A stretch of DNA of 64,000 bases from NCBI RefSeq assembly GCF_044502415.1, contig NZ_CP172402.1; one strand, 5' to 3'. The position numbers and the translations under genes were made by a program. This DNA comes from Haloimpatiens lingqiaonensis. Lineage in GTDB: Bacteria > Bacillota > Clostridia > Clostridiales > Clostridiaceae. Every line of letters begins with the position of its first letter. The first letter of the stretch is position 1. The notes under the pieces are model-generated. The model had not been told where the DNA came from and did not search any database. It saw only the letters and a list, made by a program, of their open reading frames with translations. Shown one piece after another: positions 32,042 through 40,967 of this stretch.

Positions 32042-34246
32042 ATGAGTAAAATATTAGTATTAGCAGAAAAACCTTCTGTTGGGCGTGAGTTGGCGAGGGT
32101 TTTAAGATGCAATAAAAAGGGAAATGGATATTTAGATGGAGATAAATATATAGTAACTTGGGCACTAGGGCATTTAGTAACTTTAGCAGCTCCAGAAGCC
32201 TATGATGTTAAATATAAATCTTGGAATATGGAACAACTGCCAATGTTGCCACCTTATTTAAAGCTTGTGGTAATAAAGCAAAGTGCTAAACAATTTAATG
32301 CAGTAAAAAATCAGCTTCACAGAGATGATGTGAAGGAAATTGTTATAGCCACAGATGCAGGAAGGGAAGGAGAATTGGTGGCAAGATGGATAATAGAAAA
32401 GGCTAAGGTTAAAAAGCCAATGAAACGTCTTTGGATTTCTTCCCAGACGGATAAAGCTATAAAAGAAGGTTTTAATAATTTAAAGCCATCTAGGGATTAT
32501 GAAAATTTATATAAATCAGCGGTATGCAGAGCAGAGGCAGATTGGGTTGTGGGACTAAATGTTACTAGAGCATTAACATGCAAGTACAATGCTCAGCTTT
32601 CAGCAGGAAGGGTTCAAACACCTACTCTAGCTATGATAGTAGAAAGGGAAGAGGAGATTAAAAACTTTGTACCTAAGGATTATTATTCTGTAAATGCAAA
32701 AGCAAATGGTTTTATTCTTCAGTGGCAGGATAATAAGGGAGGACAAACTAGAACCTTTAATAAGCATAAAGGAGAGAGTATTGTATCTAAAGTTAGTGAC
32801 AAAGAAGGAGAAATAATAGAAGTAACTAAATCTTATAAGAAAAAGTTTTCTCCAGCTTTATATGATTTAACGGAGCTTCAAAGGGATGCCAATAAAAGAT
32901 TTGGATACTCTGCAAAACAAACATTATCTATAATGCAAAAATTGTATGAAAATCATAAATTGCTTACTTATCCAAGAACAGATTCTAGGTATATAACTAC
33001 AGATATAGTGGCAACATTAAAAGATAGAATTAAAAGTGTAGCCATAGGACCATATGCTAAGGCAGCTGAAAATATCTTAAAAGGAAAAATTACAGGAAAT
33101 AAAAGCTTTGTAGATAACAGTAAAGTAAGTGATCACCATGCAATTATTCCAACAGAGGAAAGAGTAAGTTTATCACGTCTTAGCAGTGAGGAAATGAACA
33201 TTTATGATTTAGTTGTAAGAAGATTTTTGGCGGTTTTATATCCTCCTTTTGAATATGAACAGACTACAGTTAAAGCTTTAGTAGAAGGTGAAACATTTTT
33301 TGCTAAGGGGAAAATAATTAAATCTAAAGGCTGGAAAACTGTATATGATAGAGAAGAATTTTTAGATGATGACTATAATGATGAAAATGAAGAAATGGTA
33401 AAAGATCAAGCACTTCCAGAGCTTAATAAGGGGGATAAAGTAAAGTTAAGAGAAGTTAATTTAGTAAAGGGGCAAACAAAACCACCGGCAAGATTTAATG
33501 AAGGTACATTGCTTTCAGCTATGGAAAATCCTCAAAAGTATATGGAAACAAGTAACAAGGGATTAATGAAAACCATAGGTGAAACAGGAGGATTGGGAAC
33601 TGTTGCCACAAGGGCAGATATAATAGAAAAACTTTTTAATACTTTCTATATAGAAAAGAAGGGAAAAGAAATTTATCCAACATCCAAAGGTAAGCAACTG
33701 GTGGAGCTTGTACCAGAAGACTTGAAATCTCCAATACTTACAGCAAAATGGGAGCAGCAATTAGCTGAAATAAGTAGGGGTAAATTAAATAGCAGAAAAT
33801 TTATTGAGGATATGAAAAGTTATGCCTCAAAGCTTGTAGATGATGTAAAAGGAAGTACAGAAAAATATATTCACGATAATATGACTAGAGCTAAATGCCC
33901 AGAATGCGGGAAATACCTTCTTGAAGTTAACGGTAAAAAGGGAAAGATGCTGGTATGTCAAGATAGAGAATGTGGATATAGAAAAAATATTTCTCAAGTA
34001 ACTAACGCTAGATGTCCTGAATGTCATAAAAAGCTAGAGCTTAGAGGAGAAGGTGAAGGAAAAATATTTGTATGCCCAAACTGCAGTTATAGGGAAAAAC
34101 TTTCTGCATTTAACAAGCGAAAGAAGGCAGAAGGAGATAAAGTAAACAAAAGAGATGTAGCTAAATACATGAATAAAATGAAAAAAGAAAATGAGGCACC
34201 AGTAAATTCTGCCTTAGCAGATGCACTGGCTAAGTTGAAACTTTAA
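32042..34246 (+). CDS. topB: DNA topoisomerase III
   Basis: This 734-residue type IA topoisomerase relaxes negatively supercoiled DNA and separates linked molecules by passing a strand through a transient break. The TOPRIM domain starts LVLAEKPSVGREL with the catalytic Glu and continues VIATDAGREGELVAR with the metal-binding acids. LSAGRVQTPTL is a family signature, and Tyr310 in LLTYPRTDSRY is the active-site tyrosine. The C-terminus has zinc-ribbon-like motifs: CPECGKYL, CQDRECGY, CPECHKKL and CPNCSY, more than in E. coli TopB. The gene has no clear ribosome site directly before the ATG, and the start is taken from the conserved first residues. It looks chromosomal rather than plasmid-borne by context. 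Confidence 0.93.
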   Translation: MSKILVLAEKPSVGRELARVLRCNKKGNGYLDGDKYIVTWALGHLVTLAAPEAYDVKYKSWNMEQLPMLPPYLKLVVIKQSAKQFNAVKNQLHRDDVKEIVIATDAGREGELVARWIIEKAKVKKPMKRLWISSQTDKAIKEGFNNLKPSRDYENLYKSAVCRAEADWVVGLNVTRALTCKYNAQLSAGRVQTPTLAMIVEREEEIKNFVPKDYYSVNAKANGFILQWQDNKGGQTRTFNKHKGESIVSKVSDKEGEIIEVTKSYKKKFSPALYDLTELQRDANKRFGYSAKQTLSIMQKLYENHKLLTYPRTDSRYITTDIVATLKDRIKSVAIGPYAKAAENILKGKITGNKSFVDNSKVSDHHAIIPTEERVSLSRLSSEEMNIYDLVVRRFLAVLYPPFEYEQTTVKALVEGETFFAKGKIIKSKGWKTVYDREEFLDDDYNDENEEMVKDQALPELNKGDKVKLREVNLVKGQTKPPARFNEGTLLSAMENPQKYMETSNKGLMKTIGETGGLGTVATRADIIEKLFNTFYIEKKGKEIYPTSKGKQLVELVPEDLKSPILTAKWEQQLAEISRGKLNSRKFIEDMKSYASKLVDDVKGSTEKYIHDNMTRAKCPECGKYLLEVNGKKGKMLVCQDRECGYRKNISQVTNARCPECHKKLELRGEGEGKIFVCPNCSYREKLSAFNKRKKAEGDKVNKRDVAKYMNKMKKENEAPVNSALADALAKLKL

Positions 34247-34316
34247 ATATATAAGAATTAATTATTAAAAAACTATTCATACTATTAATATATAAAATAT
34301 TAAAGGAGATGATAGT

Positions 34317-34475
34317 ATGAATAGCAGAAAAAACAAAAGAGAGTGGACTAAGGAAAATTATTTAGCCAACGGTAGTAAGACACAAAATCAATGGGCAAAG
34401 AATAAGTTAAATACCACTGTAGAGGAACCAGGAATTAACGAAAGTGGAAGAGAAGCTAAAAGAAAGGGATTTTAA
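34317..34475 (+). CDS. Small hydrophilic protein, possibly spore-related (52 aa)
   Basis: A 52-residue Asn/Lys/Glu-rich protein, MNSRKNKREWTKENYLANG at the start and REAKRKGF at the end, with AAAGGAGATGATAGT before the ATG. It has no hydrophobic core. Size and composition resemble minor small acid-soluble spore proteins, but I cannot match it to a named one. It lies between topB and a terminator. Confidence 0.6.
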   Translation: MNSRKNKREWTKENYLANGSKTQNQWAKNKLNTTVEEPGINESGREAKRKGF

Positions 34476-34574
34476 TAAATTATAATGTACAGTTATGTAA
34501 TAAGGATTTTGTTACCAAGGAGAGTTGTAAAAATAGAAAATTACATTTAAATGAAAAAATATATATGAATTTTA

Positions 34575-34617
34575 AGCTGCAAAGGTTTGATGATAGTCAC
34601 ATCTTTGCGGCTTTTTA
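34575..34617 (+). terminator. Terminator after the 52-aa gene
   Basis: AGCTGCAAAG and CTTTGCGGCT form a stem with one mismatch, followed by a T-run. The remaining 290 bases to the radical SAM gene hold its promoter and nothing else I can identify. Confidence 0.75.
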
Positions 34618-34801
34618 TTTTTATATGGAATACTTTTTTGTTAAAAGAATAAATATTATTAAAGGCATTAATAGATGAGTGTATACCGGTTTACATGAAA
34701 GTGGATAATACAATGAAAATATTATTTAGAAAAGTTAAGTCAACAAATATTAGCTATTCATAAATAAATATTAACTGTTTGTAAATTAATAAGTAAATAT
34801 C

Positions 34802-34829
34802 TTGACAATAGGATACCTAGGAATATAAT
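34802..34829 (+). promoter_or_regulatory. Promoter of the radical SAM gene
   Basis: TTGACA (34802-34807) and TATAAT (34824-34829) with a 16-base spacer. The spacer contains GATACCTAGGAATA with the palindrome CCTAGG, similar in type to Rrf2-family (IscR, CymR) operators. A redox or iron-sulfur-linked regulator is possible but unproven. Confidence 0.7.
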
Positions 34830-34910
34830 GGAATTAACTTATACTGTTGAGTATAAATTATCATTCATTTTGCAATTATGTTTTTTATAATTTATTTGGG
34901 AGGAATTATT

Positions 34911-36290
34911 ATGAATATCAAGGATACTATTGAAAAAAGTGCTAAGGCTAAGGTCATAGACACTGTAGCAGGATATTTAGAAAAGGACCCAGAGAAGAAC
35001 ATTGAAAAGATATTTTCTGCTATAAAGAAACTAACTAAAGACGAGCACCAAATAGAACAAATTGAGTTTGTAGAGGATTATTACAAAAACAACCCAGCAA
35101 CAAATAAATTCATCAATGAAATATTAACCAAGACAGATTCAAAATGTTTAAAGAAATTTTTTGTTAACTTTTTTGCCAATGCCAACTGGTATGCAGGGCC
35201 AAAGAGAGCTAAATTTATGGAAGAAGAGAATACAAAAATACCATTTGTTATGCTTATAAGCCCTTCTATGAGATGCCCATTACACTGTGTAGGATGTTAT
35301 GCATCCAGCTATAGTAAGGAGGATGACATACCACCAGAAGAAGTAGAAAGATTAATAAAAGAAGCAAGAGATTTAGGTATATATTGGATAATAGTTTTAG
35401 GTGGAGAACCATTTGTAAATAGTTATTTATTGGATTTATATGAAAAATATAATGATATGATGTTTACTCCTTTTACTAGTGGTGTATTTATAAATGAGGA
35501 AGTGGCAGATAGACTTAAAAAAGCAGGTAATGTATTCCCAATGCTTTCAGCAGAAGGTTTTGAAAAAGATACAGATGCAAGAAGAGGAGAGGGAGCATTT
35601 AAAAAAGTTATGCATGCCATGGATTTACTTCATGAAAGAGGAGTATTATTTGGTGTATCCACAGCAGTAACTAGAACTAACATAAATGATGTCTTATCCG
35701 ATGAGTTTACAGATATGTTAATAGAAAGAGGTTCTAAAATGAGCTGGTATTTCTTGTTCATGCCAGTGGGTGCTAAACCTGAGTTTGATTTAACTCTTAC
35801 AGCAGAACAAAGGGTTTTCCTAGGACAAAGATCAAGGGAAATAAGAAAAACTAAGCCATACTTTACAATAGATTTCTTCAATGATGCTCCATTTGTTGGA
35901 GGTTGTATAGCTGGTAAATATTATTTCCATGTTAACTCTAAAGAAGATGTAGAGCCATGCATATTCTCTCACTTCTCAACAGTAAATTTGAAAGGAAGAC
36001 CACTTTTAGATGCATTTAGAGATCCTTTCTTTAAGGAATTAAGAAGTAGACAGCCATATAATGAAAATATGTTAAGACCTTGTATGATGATAGATAATAC
36101 AAATGTAATAAGAGAAGTTTGTGATGCTACAGGAGCTAAACCAACAGATGCAGGTGCAGAAGCCATGCTCCATGATGAAGAATTCCATGAAAAACTAAAT
36201 CAAATGGCAGATGCCTTTGCTCCATTAGCAGAAAAGGAATGGGAAGAAGTTTTCGGTAAAAAAGGTAATGATACATTTTCAAGAGGCTAA
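34911..36290 (+). CDS. Radical SAM protein with C-terminal SPASM-like region
   Basis: A 459-residue radical SAM enzyme. SMRCPLHCVGCYAS holds the CxxxCxxC cluster (Cys122, 126, 129), and WIIVLGGEPFV follows as the GGE motif for S-adenosylmethionine binding. Later Cys residues (GGCIAGKYYFHV, VEPCIFSH, RPCMMID) could hold an auxiliary cluster. An N-terminal helical part of about 110 residues (NIEKIFSAIKKLTKD) precedes the domain. Relatives are annotated only as radical SAM proteins; no peptide substrate gene is adjacent, so the reaction is unknown. The ATG at 34911 with GGGAGG upstream is clearly better than an upstream frame start. It is monocistronic with its own promoter and terminator. Confidence 0.85.
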   Translation: MNIKDTIEKSAKAKVIDTVAGYLEKDPEKNIEKIFSAIKKLTKDEHQIEQIEFVEDYYKNNPATNKFINEILTKTDSKCLKKFFVNFFANANWYAGPKRAKFMEEENTKIPFVMLISPSMRCPLHCVGCYASSYSKEDDIPPEEVERLIKEARDLGIYWIIVLGGEPFVNSYLLDLYEKYNDMMFTPFTSGVFINEEVADRLKKAGNVFPMLSAEGFEKDTDARRGEGAFKKVMHAMDLLHERGVLFGVSTAVTRTNINDVLSDEFTDMLIERGSKMSWYFLFMPVGAKPEFDLTLTAEQRVFLGQRSREIRKTKPYFTIDFFNDAPFVGGCIAGKYYFHVNSKEDVEPCIFSHFSTVNLKGRPLLDAFRDPFFKELRSRQPYNENMLRPCMMIDNTNVIREVCDATGAKPTDAGAEAMLHDEEFHEKLNQMADAFAPLAEKEWEEVFGKKGNDTFSRG

Positions 36291-36320
36291 TAGATTAGTA
36301 TAAAAATTAATAAGTTTAAT

Positions 36321-36380
36321 ATGCTCCCTTTATGGTAGATAGTTAAAATAATAAAACTATTTCTATAAAGGGGCATTTTA
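36321..36380 (+). terminator. Terminator after the radical SAM gene
   Basis: ATGCTCCCTTTAT and ATAAAGGGGCAT pair with one mismatch, with a further AGTT/AACT pairing in the loop, then a short T-run. A second hairpin at 36436-36468 (AACAG...CTGTT) may stop the minus-strand glycosyltransferase. Confidence 0.65.
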
Positions 36381-36534
36381 TTGTAAAATTGAAACAAACA
36401 GACCATTAGTAAGTATAAAATATAAAATTGAAATAAACAGCCCCTTAGTAAGTGTTTAAGGGACTGTTCATAGTATAGATGTGTTGATTTTCATGCCAAA
36501 AATTATATTCTTAATTCAAAAATTACAGGAATAT

Positions 36535-37653
36535 CTACATACCGGCTATTTTATTGTATGCTTCAATGGTTAATTGAGCAGTTTTCCTCCATGAAAAATT
36601 TTTAGCCCTAGCTAGGCCTTTGTTTCTAAGCTCTTTTTTAACAGATTCATTATTTAGAACGTGGCATAGAGCCGTAGATATTTCCTCTAAGTTTAGAGGG
36701 TTTATTAAAATAGCACTTTCGCCCACTACCTCTGGTATGGATGTAGTATTAGAGGTTATTACAGGTGCACCACAGCTCATGGCTTCTAGAGGTGGAAGAC
36801 CAAAACCTTCATATAGGGATGGATATACAAACACATCACAAGCGTTATAAAACACTGGTAGGAATCTATCCTCTATAAAGCCGGTAAATATAACCCTATC
36901 TATAATATTTAAATCTTCACAAAGTTTAACCAGTGGTTTTCCCTCTTCTTTATAAGAACCTAAAATAACTAAATTATATTCTTGGTTTAAATCTTTATAT
37001 ATTTTTGAGAAGGATATTAATAGTGACTTGATATTTTTTCTTTGGCTAAAACCTCCTAAATAAAGAATAAAAGGTTTTTCTATGTTGAATCGTTTTTTTA
37101 TAAGGGATTTACATCTATCTTTTCTATAAGGTCTATATCTAAAATTAGCAGCTAGGGGAGTTACAAATACCCTCTCAGGATTTATAGGGAAATATTTTAA
37201 TATATCTTTTTTAGAGAATTCCGATACTGTTAATATACCATGGCAGCTATTAATTATATAGGGCATCTCTTTTAAAAACTTAATTAAATAGCCTTTTCCT
37301 ACAGTTTCTGGCATGGTATAGGGAATTAAATCATGTATAGTAGCTACAGTTTTACATTTAATATCAGAACTGAAACCTATACCATTTTGGGGAATATGGT
37401 ATAAATCCACATTCATTTTTTGTAGGTTACAAGGGAAATAGTTATGTTCAAAAAATTTTTTGTGTCTTTCAGATGTGATTAGTATTTTGGTATTTTCCCT
37501 TTGAAGAGAATCGTAGTTATTTCCAGACCAGTATATATTATAAAAATTACTTTTATCTATTTGCACCAATTCTTTTATTAAATTTTCAGTATAGGTACCT
37601 ATACCAGTTCCACTATACCAAGTGGCACCTCTTCCATCAATTGCAATTTTCAT
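36535..37653 (-). CDS. GT4-family glycosyltransferase of the spore-coat cluster (CotSA-like)
   Basis: A 372-residue GT-B glycosyltransferase. It starts MKIAIDGRGATWYSGTGIGTY, and the acceptor-side loop carries TGIGTYTEN. The nucleotide-sugar domain shows LYLGGFSQRKNI, VIFTGFIEDR, and YPSLYEGFGLPPLEAMSCG, the E-x7-E motif of family GT4. The homologous cluster gene cotSA in Bacillus lies next to cotS. Here it is divergent from a CotS-like gene with 145 bases between, so coat glycosylation is a fair inference. A paralogue, about equal in length, is at 40968. The sugar and acceptor are unknown. Confidence 0.85.
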   Translation of the reverse strand: MKIAIDGRGATWYSGTGIGTYTENLIKELVQIDKSNFYNIYWSGNNYDSLQRENTKILITSERHKKFFEHNYFPCNLQKMNVDLYHIPQNGIGFSSDIKCKTVATIHDLIPYTMPETVGKGYLIKFLKEMPYIINSCHGILTVSEFSKKDILKYFPINPERVFVTPLAANFRYRPYRKDRCKSLIKKRFNIEKPFILYLGGFSQRKNIKSLLISFSKIYKDLNQEYNLVILGSYKEEGKPLVKLCEDLNIIDRVIFTGFIEDRFLPVFYNACDVFVYPSLYEGFGLPPLEAMSCGAPVITSNTTSIPEVVGESAILINPLNLEEISTALCHVLNNESVKKELRNKGLARAKNFSWRKTAQLTIEAYNKIAGM

Positions 37654-37798
37654 TTAATCCTCTCCTTTTCCTAGAACGAAATGTTCTTAGTTTAATAATA
37701 TTTTAGTGGCAGCAATTATATGATATATAGGAGAGAATTTTAACATATTTTAACTTATACACATATAATATTTATAGAACAATAACCTGGAGGAAAAA

Positions 37799-38812
37799 TT
37801 GTTAGAGAGTGAAATTACAGACATTTTAAAGAGATATTATGGAATACTTCCAGAGTCTATAGAAAAGATTAAAAACGTTTATAAAATCATGTCTAAAGGC
37901 AATTGTTACTGCTTCAAAATTATAAAATATAATTTTGAACACTTCTTATTTATAATAAGTGCCATGATGCATCTCCAAAACAATGGATTTAATAAAATTC
38001 CAGAGTTTATACCTACTAAAGAAGGGGAGTATTATGTAAAAATTAAGGAGGTACACGGATATTTGACACCGTGGATAGAGTCAAGAAAATGTAATTATGA
38101 AAAAAAGGAAGACATAGAAATAGCCACTATTAAGTTAGCAGAACTTCATTTGAAAAGTAGGGGATTTAAAGTTACTTATAATATGAAACCTAGAATTGGA
38201 TGGCTTAGATGGATTAAAACATACAACACTCGAAGAGATGAGATTCTTGATTTTAAAAGAAGAATATGCCAAAAGGAAAATAAAACAGAATTTGATTCAA
38301 TGTATTTAAAAATAATGAATGAAGAAGTAAAAAGAGCGGAAAAGGCTATAAATGCTTTGAAAAACAGTGAGTATATTGAAGTGATGAAGGAGCATATGAA
38401 GAATGGGGAATTTTGTCATCATGATTTTGCCCATCATAATGTACTAATAACTGATGATAAAAAGGTTTATATAATTGATTTTGACTATTGTATGTTAGAT
38501 ACACATTTACATGATCTTTCAAGTATAATGATAAGAATTATGAAAAATGGCAAATGGTCTTTAGAAAAAGCTAAATTTATATTAGAGTGCTATAGTTCTA
38601 TAAATATTGTGGAAAAAAGAGATATACCTATAATTGCTGCTTTTATGGAGTTCCCACAGGCTTATTGGCAACTAGGCATACAGTATTACTGGGAAAAGCA
38701 GCCTTGGGGAGAAGAATTTTTTATAAATAAATTGCAAGGAATTAGTGCAGATAGAGAGGCAAGGGAAGAATTTATAGAAAATTTCAGAAGTACTAAGAGC
38801 ATATTTATTTAA
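37799..38812 (+). CDS. CotS-family spore coat kinase-like protein
   Basis: A 337-residue protein of the CotS/CotI family, which has the choline-kinase (APH-like) fold. FCHHDFAHHNVLI is the catalytic HxDxxxxN loop and VYIIDFDYC the metal-binding DFD segment. The gene starts with TTG; a GGAGG lies five to six bases upstream and no ATG fits. Bacillus CotS and relatives are coat or cortex-associated; the Bacillus CotH type is known to phosphorylate coat proteins, but for CotS the activity is not proved. It is the first of four genes in a row (37799-40835), the others being two small unknown genes and a second CotS paralogue. Confidence 0.85.
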   Translation: MLESEITDILKRYYGILPESIEKIKNVYKIMSKGNCYCFKIIKYNFEHFLFIISAMMHLQNNGFNKIPEFIPTKEGEYYVKIKEVHGYLTPWIESRKCNYEKKEDIEIATIKLAELHLKSRGFKVTYNMKPRIGWLRWIKTYNTRRDEILDFKRRICQKENKTEFDSMYLKIMNEEVKRAEKAINALKNSEYIEVMKEHMKNGEFCHHDFAHHNVLITDDKKVYIIDFDYCMLDTHLHDLSSIMIRIMKNGKWSLEKAKFILECYSSINIVEKRDIPIIAAFMEFPQAYWQLGIQYYWEKQPWGEEFFINKLQGISADREAREEFIENFRSTKSIFI

Positions 38813-38831
38813 ATTTATAGGAGGGATAATT

Positions 38832-39023
38832 ATGGGTAAAAAGGAAAAAGAAGATATAGTTTTAGATAAAAACAATGAAAATATTGAAGAGTACGACAAA
38901 ATGCTAAATACATTAAAAAATGATGTGGATAAATTAAAGGCTATAAAAAAAAGGAAAGAGAAGATTAAAAAGTTGCAAAGAGAAAAGAAGGAGATAATGA
39001 AAAAGATAAATAAAAATAATTAA
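38832..39023 (+). CDS. Short coiled-coil protein in the coat cluster (63 aa)
   Basis: A 63-residue protein nearly half Lys and Glu, with heptad spacing of Leu and Ile through most of its length (YDKMLNTLKNDVDKLKAI), so it is one long coiled coil. A GGAGGG site precedes the ATG. It lies 19 bases after the CotS-like gene and 12 bases before the next, in one operon. No family is recognised. It could be a structural or linking piece in coat assembly. Confidence 0.65.
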   Translation: MGKKEKEDIVLDKNNENIEEYDKMLNTLKNDVDKLKAIKKRKEKIKKLQREKKEIMKKINKNN

Positions 39024-39035
39024 TGGGGTGTGCCT

Positions 39036-39797
39036 ATGCAACAAATATTTTATAGAAGTTTAAGAGAATATATTGAAACACAGGGCATAGAGATAGTAGA
39101 GTGTATAGATTTTCATAAAAAAAATATTGAAAAAATAAATGAAAAAGATGTGGAGAGACAGCTGAAGCTTCTCAGTAGCTTTCATTTTAAGATGAAAAAA
39201 TGTGATGAATATGTATTAGAACGCATAGGTAATGAAACAGGTAAGCTATTAGAGGTTTTTAAAATGGAATTGAATAGTGCAAAACAGGTAGTAAAAGATA
39301 TAGAAAACAATGCACCTAAGAGTGATTTTCAAAACATAATCATAAAAAGTGGTAATGAAATTATAGATTTTGGAGAAAAATGTATACAAAATATTTATTT
39401 TAATGGATATATAGATACTATTGTTAGAAGTATGGATCAGGTGGAATTTTGTTTAGGAGATACTTTTTTTGATAATTTAAACGAAAAAGATGGAATACTT
39501 CAAATAAAAAATATTAAAAAGATAAGTTATAATACCGTAGAAATGGATGCATTTAATTTATTAAGCAAATTAAAAAGAAAAGGATTAAATATGAATTGGA
39601 AAAACTTAATAGAATCCTTTTGTTCTTTTGAGAATTTAAATTGGAAAAGTGGAGAAATAGTTCGTTGGCTTATGAATTATCCATATGATTTTGTGAAATA
39701 TTGTAATAGATATAAAAAGAAAAATAAAAAATGGAGCGATGAAAAGTTCCAGAAGAAGTTAATATCCGCTATAGAACAGGCAGAAAACTTGGTATAA
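39036..39797 (+). CDS. Hypothetical protein in the coat cluster (253 aa)
   Basis: I do not recognise a domain. The protein is helical, with a central charged part and a C-terminal Trp/Tyr-rich region (IVRWLMNYPYDFVKYCNRY). There is no signal peptide or membrane segment. I prefer the ATG at 39036 with GGGGTG upstream; a GTG at 39030 would add two residues. It lies between the coiled-coil gene and a CotS paralogue, 12 bases from the latter, so a role in the spore coat is likely by context. It is unrelated in sequence to the CotS proteins themselves. Confidence 0.65.
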   Translation: MQQIFYRSLREYIETQGIEIVECIDFHKKNIEKINEKDVERQLKLLSSFHFKMKKCDEYVLERIGNETGKLLEVFKMELNSAKQVVKDIENNAPKSDFQNIIIKSGNEIIDFGEKCIQNIYFNGYIDTIVRSMDQVEFCLGDTFFDNLNEKDGILQIKNIKKISYNTVEMDAFNLLSKLKRKGLNMNWKNLIESFCSFENLNWKSGEIVRWLMNYPYDFVKYCNRYKKKNKKWSDEKFQKKLISAIEQAENLV

Positions 39798-39809
39798 AGA
39801 GGTGGGGTT

Positions 39810-40835
39810 ATGATTCAAAGTAAGTATGACTGCCATGAAGATTTGTGTGCATATGATTTAGATGTTAATTTATTTGAAAGATTTGGTCTTTATGTATATG
39901 AAGTGGTTCCTATAAGAAAAGCTTTTATATTGTGTACGGATAAGGGAAATAAGATTTTAAAAAAAGTCAGCTATCCCTTAGAGGAGTTAACCTTCATATA
40001 TAATTCTTTAAATTATATAAATAAGAATTTTAATAGAACCATAAGCTTTGTGAAAACTTTAGAAGGGGATATATATACTTTATGGAATGATGAAGTGTAT
40101 TTTATAATGGATTTAGTAAAAGGCCGTGAAAGTGAATTTAGCAACCCTATAGACTTGAAAATTACATCTAAAAGTTTAGCTCAGTTTCACAAAGCTGGAG
40201 AAGGCATAAATTCTTATATAAATTTTAAAAATAGAAATAGTTGTGGAGCTTTTATAGATAATTTAAAAAGAAAGAAAGAAGAAATAATTTTTTTTAAGAG
40301 TATATCAAAACTTTATGAAGATAAAAATGAATTTGATCAAATGTTTTTAGAAAATGTGGATCATAATATATACGAAGCACAAAAAAGCATAAGCATATTA
40401 GAAAACTCAAAGTACTACGAAATATGTAACAGTAAGGAAAAAGTGGTTTTATGTCATCATGATTTAGCACACCATAATGTAATAATAAAGGCAAATAAGG
40501 GATATTTTATAGATTTTGATTACTCCATAATTGATTTAAAAGTACATGATTTGTGTAACTATATAACTAAAGCTGTAAAAAACTCCGGATACCATATAGA
40601 AAAGGTAAAAGATATATTAGACGAGTATGTAAAAATTAATAATATAGATCAAGATGAAATGGAAGTTTTGTATGGAATGCTTACTTTTCCAGAGGATTTT
40701 TACTCCATATCTAGAGATTATTATACTAAGAGAAAAGATTGGTCTTTAGATACATTTATAAATAGAATAGATAAAAAGACATGTTTAAGCCAGGAGAGAA
40801 GTGACTTCCTTTTTGAATTTGAAAAGCTGATTTAA
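39810..40835 (+). CDS. CotS-family spore coat kinase-like protein (second paralogue)
   Basis: A 341-residue CotS-type protein. LCHHDLAHHNVIIK is the catalytic loop and GYFIDFDYSI the DFD segment; both match the first paralogue at 37799. An N-terminal lobe with FILCTDKGNKILKKV is the ATP-lobe-like part, and the C-terminal third has the aromatic-rich MLTFPEDFYSISRDYY segment shared with the other two copies. The start has GAGGTGGGG upstream. It is the last gene of its operon and ends at a perfect 18-bp hairpin. Divergence between the three paralogues suggests each has a different partner. Confidence 0.87.
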   Translation: MIQSKYDCHEDLCAYDLDVNLFERFGLYVYEVVPIRKAFILCTDKGNKILKKVSYPLEELTFIYNSLNYINKNFNRTISFVKTLEGDIYTLWNDEVYFIMDLVKGRESEFSNPIDLKITSKSLAQFHKAGEGINSYINFKNRNSCGAFIDNLKRKKEEIIFFKSISKLYEDKNEFDQMFLENVDHNIYEAQKSISILENSKYYEICNSKEKVVLCHHDLAHHNVIIKANKGYFIDFDYSIIDLKVHDLCNYITKAVKNSGYHIEKVKDILDEYVKINNIDQDEMEVLYGMLTFPEDFYSISRDYYTKRKDWSLDTFINRIDKKTCLSQERSDFLFEFEKLI

Positions 40836-40857
40836 AAAAAGAAAGTCCCCTGTTTCC

Positions 40858-40908
40858 AGTCTCCAGGCACTAATCCCCAACAATACTAGTGATTAGTGCC
40901 TGGAGACT
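40858..40908. terminator. Perfect 18-bp hairpin between convergent coat genes
   Basis: The 18-base arms 40858-40875 and 40891-40908 are exact reverse complements with a 15-base loop. It separates the plus-strand CotS gene from the minus-strand glycosyltransferase and may serve both. A 7-bp repeat (CCTATCA, CCTAGTA, CCTAGTA) follows at 40920-40940. Confidence 0.75.
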
Positions 40909-40967
40909 ATGGCTTATCACCTATCACCTAGTACCTAGTACCTGGTTTTCAAAAAATAATTCCATTC

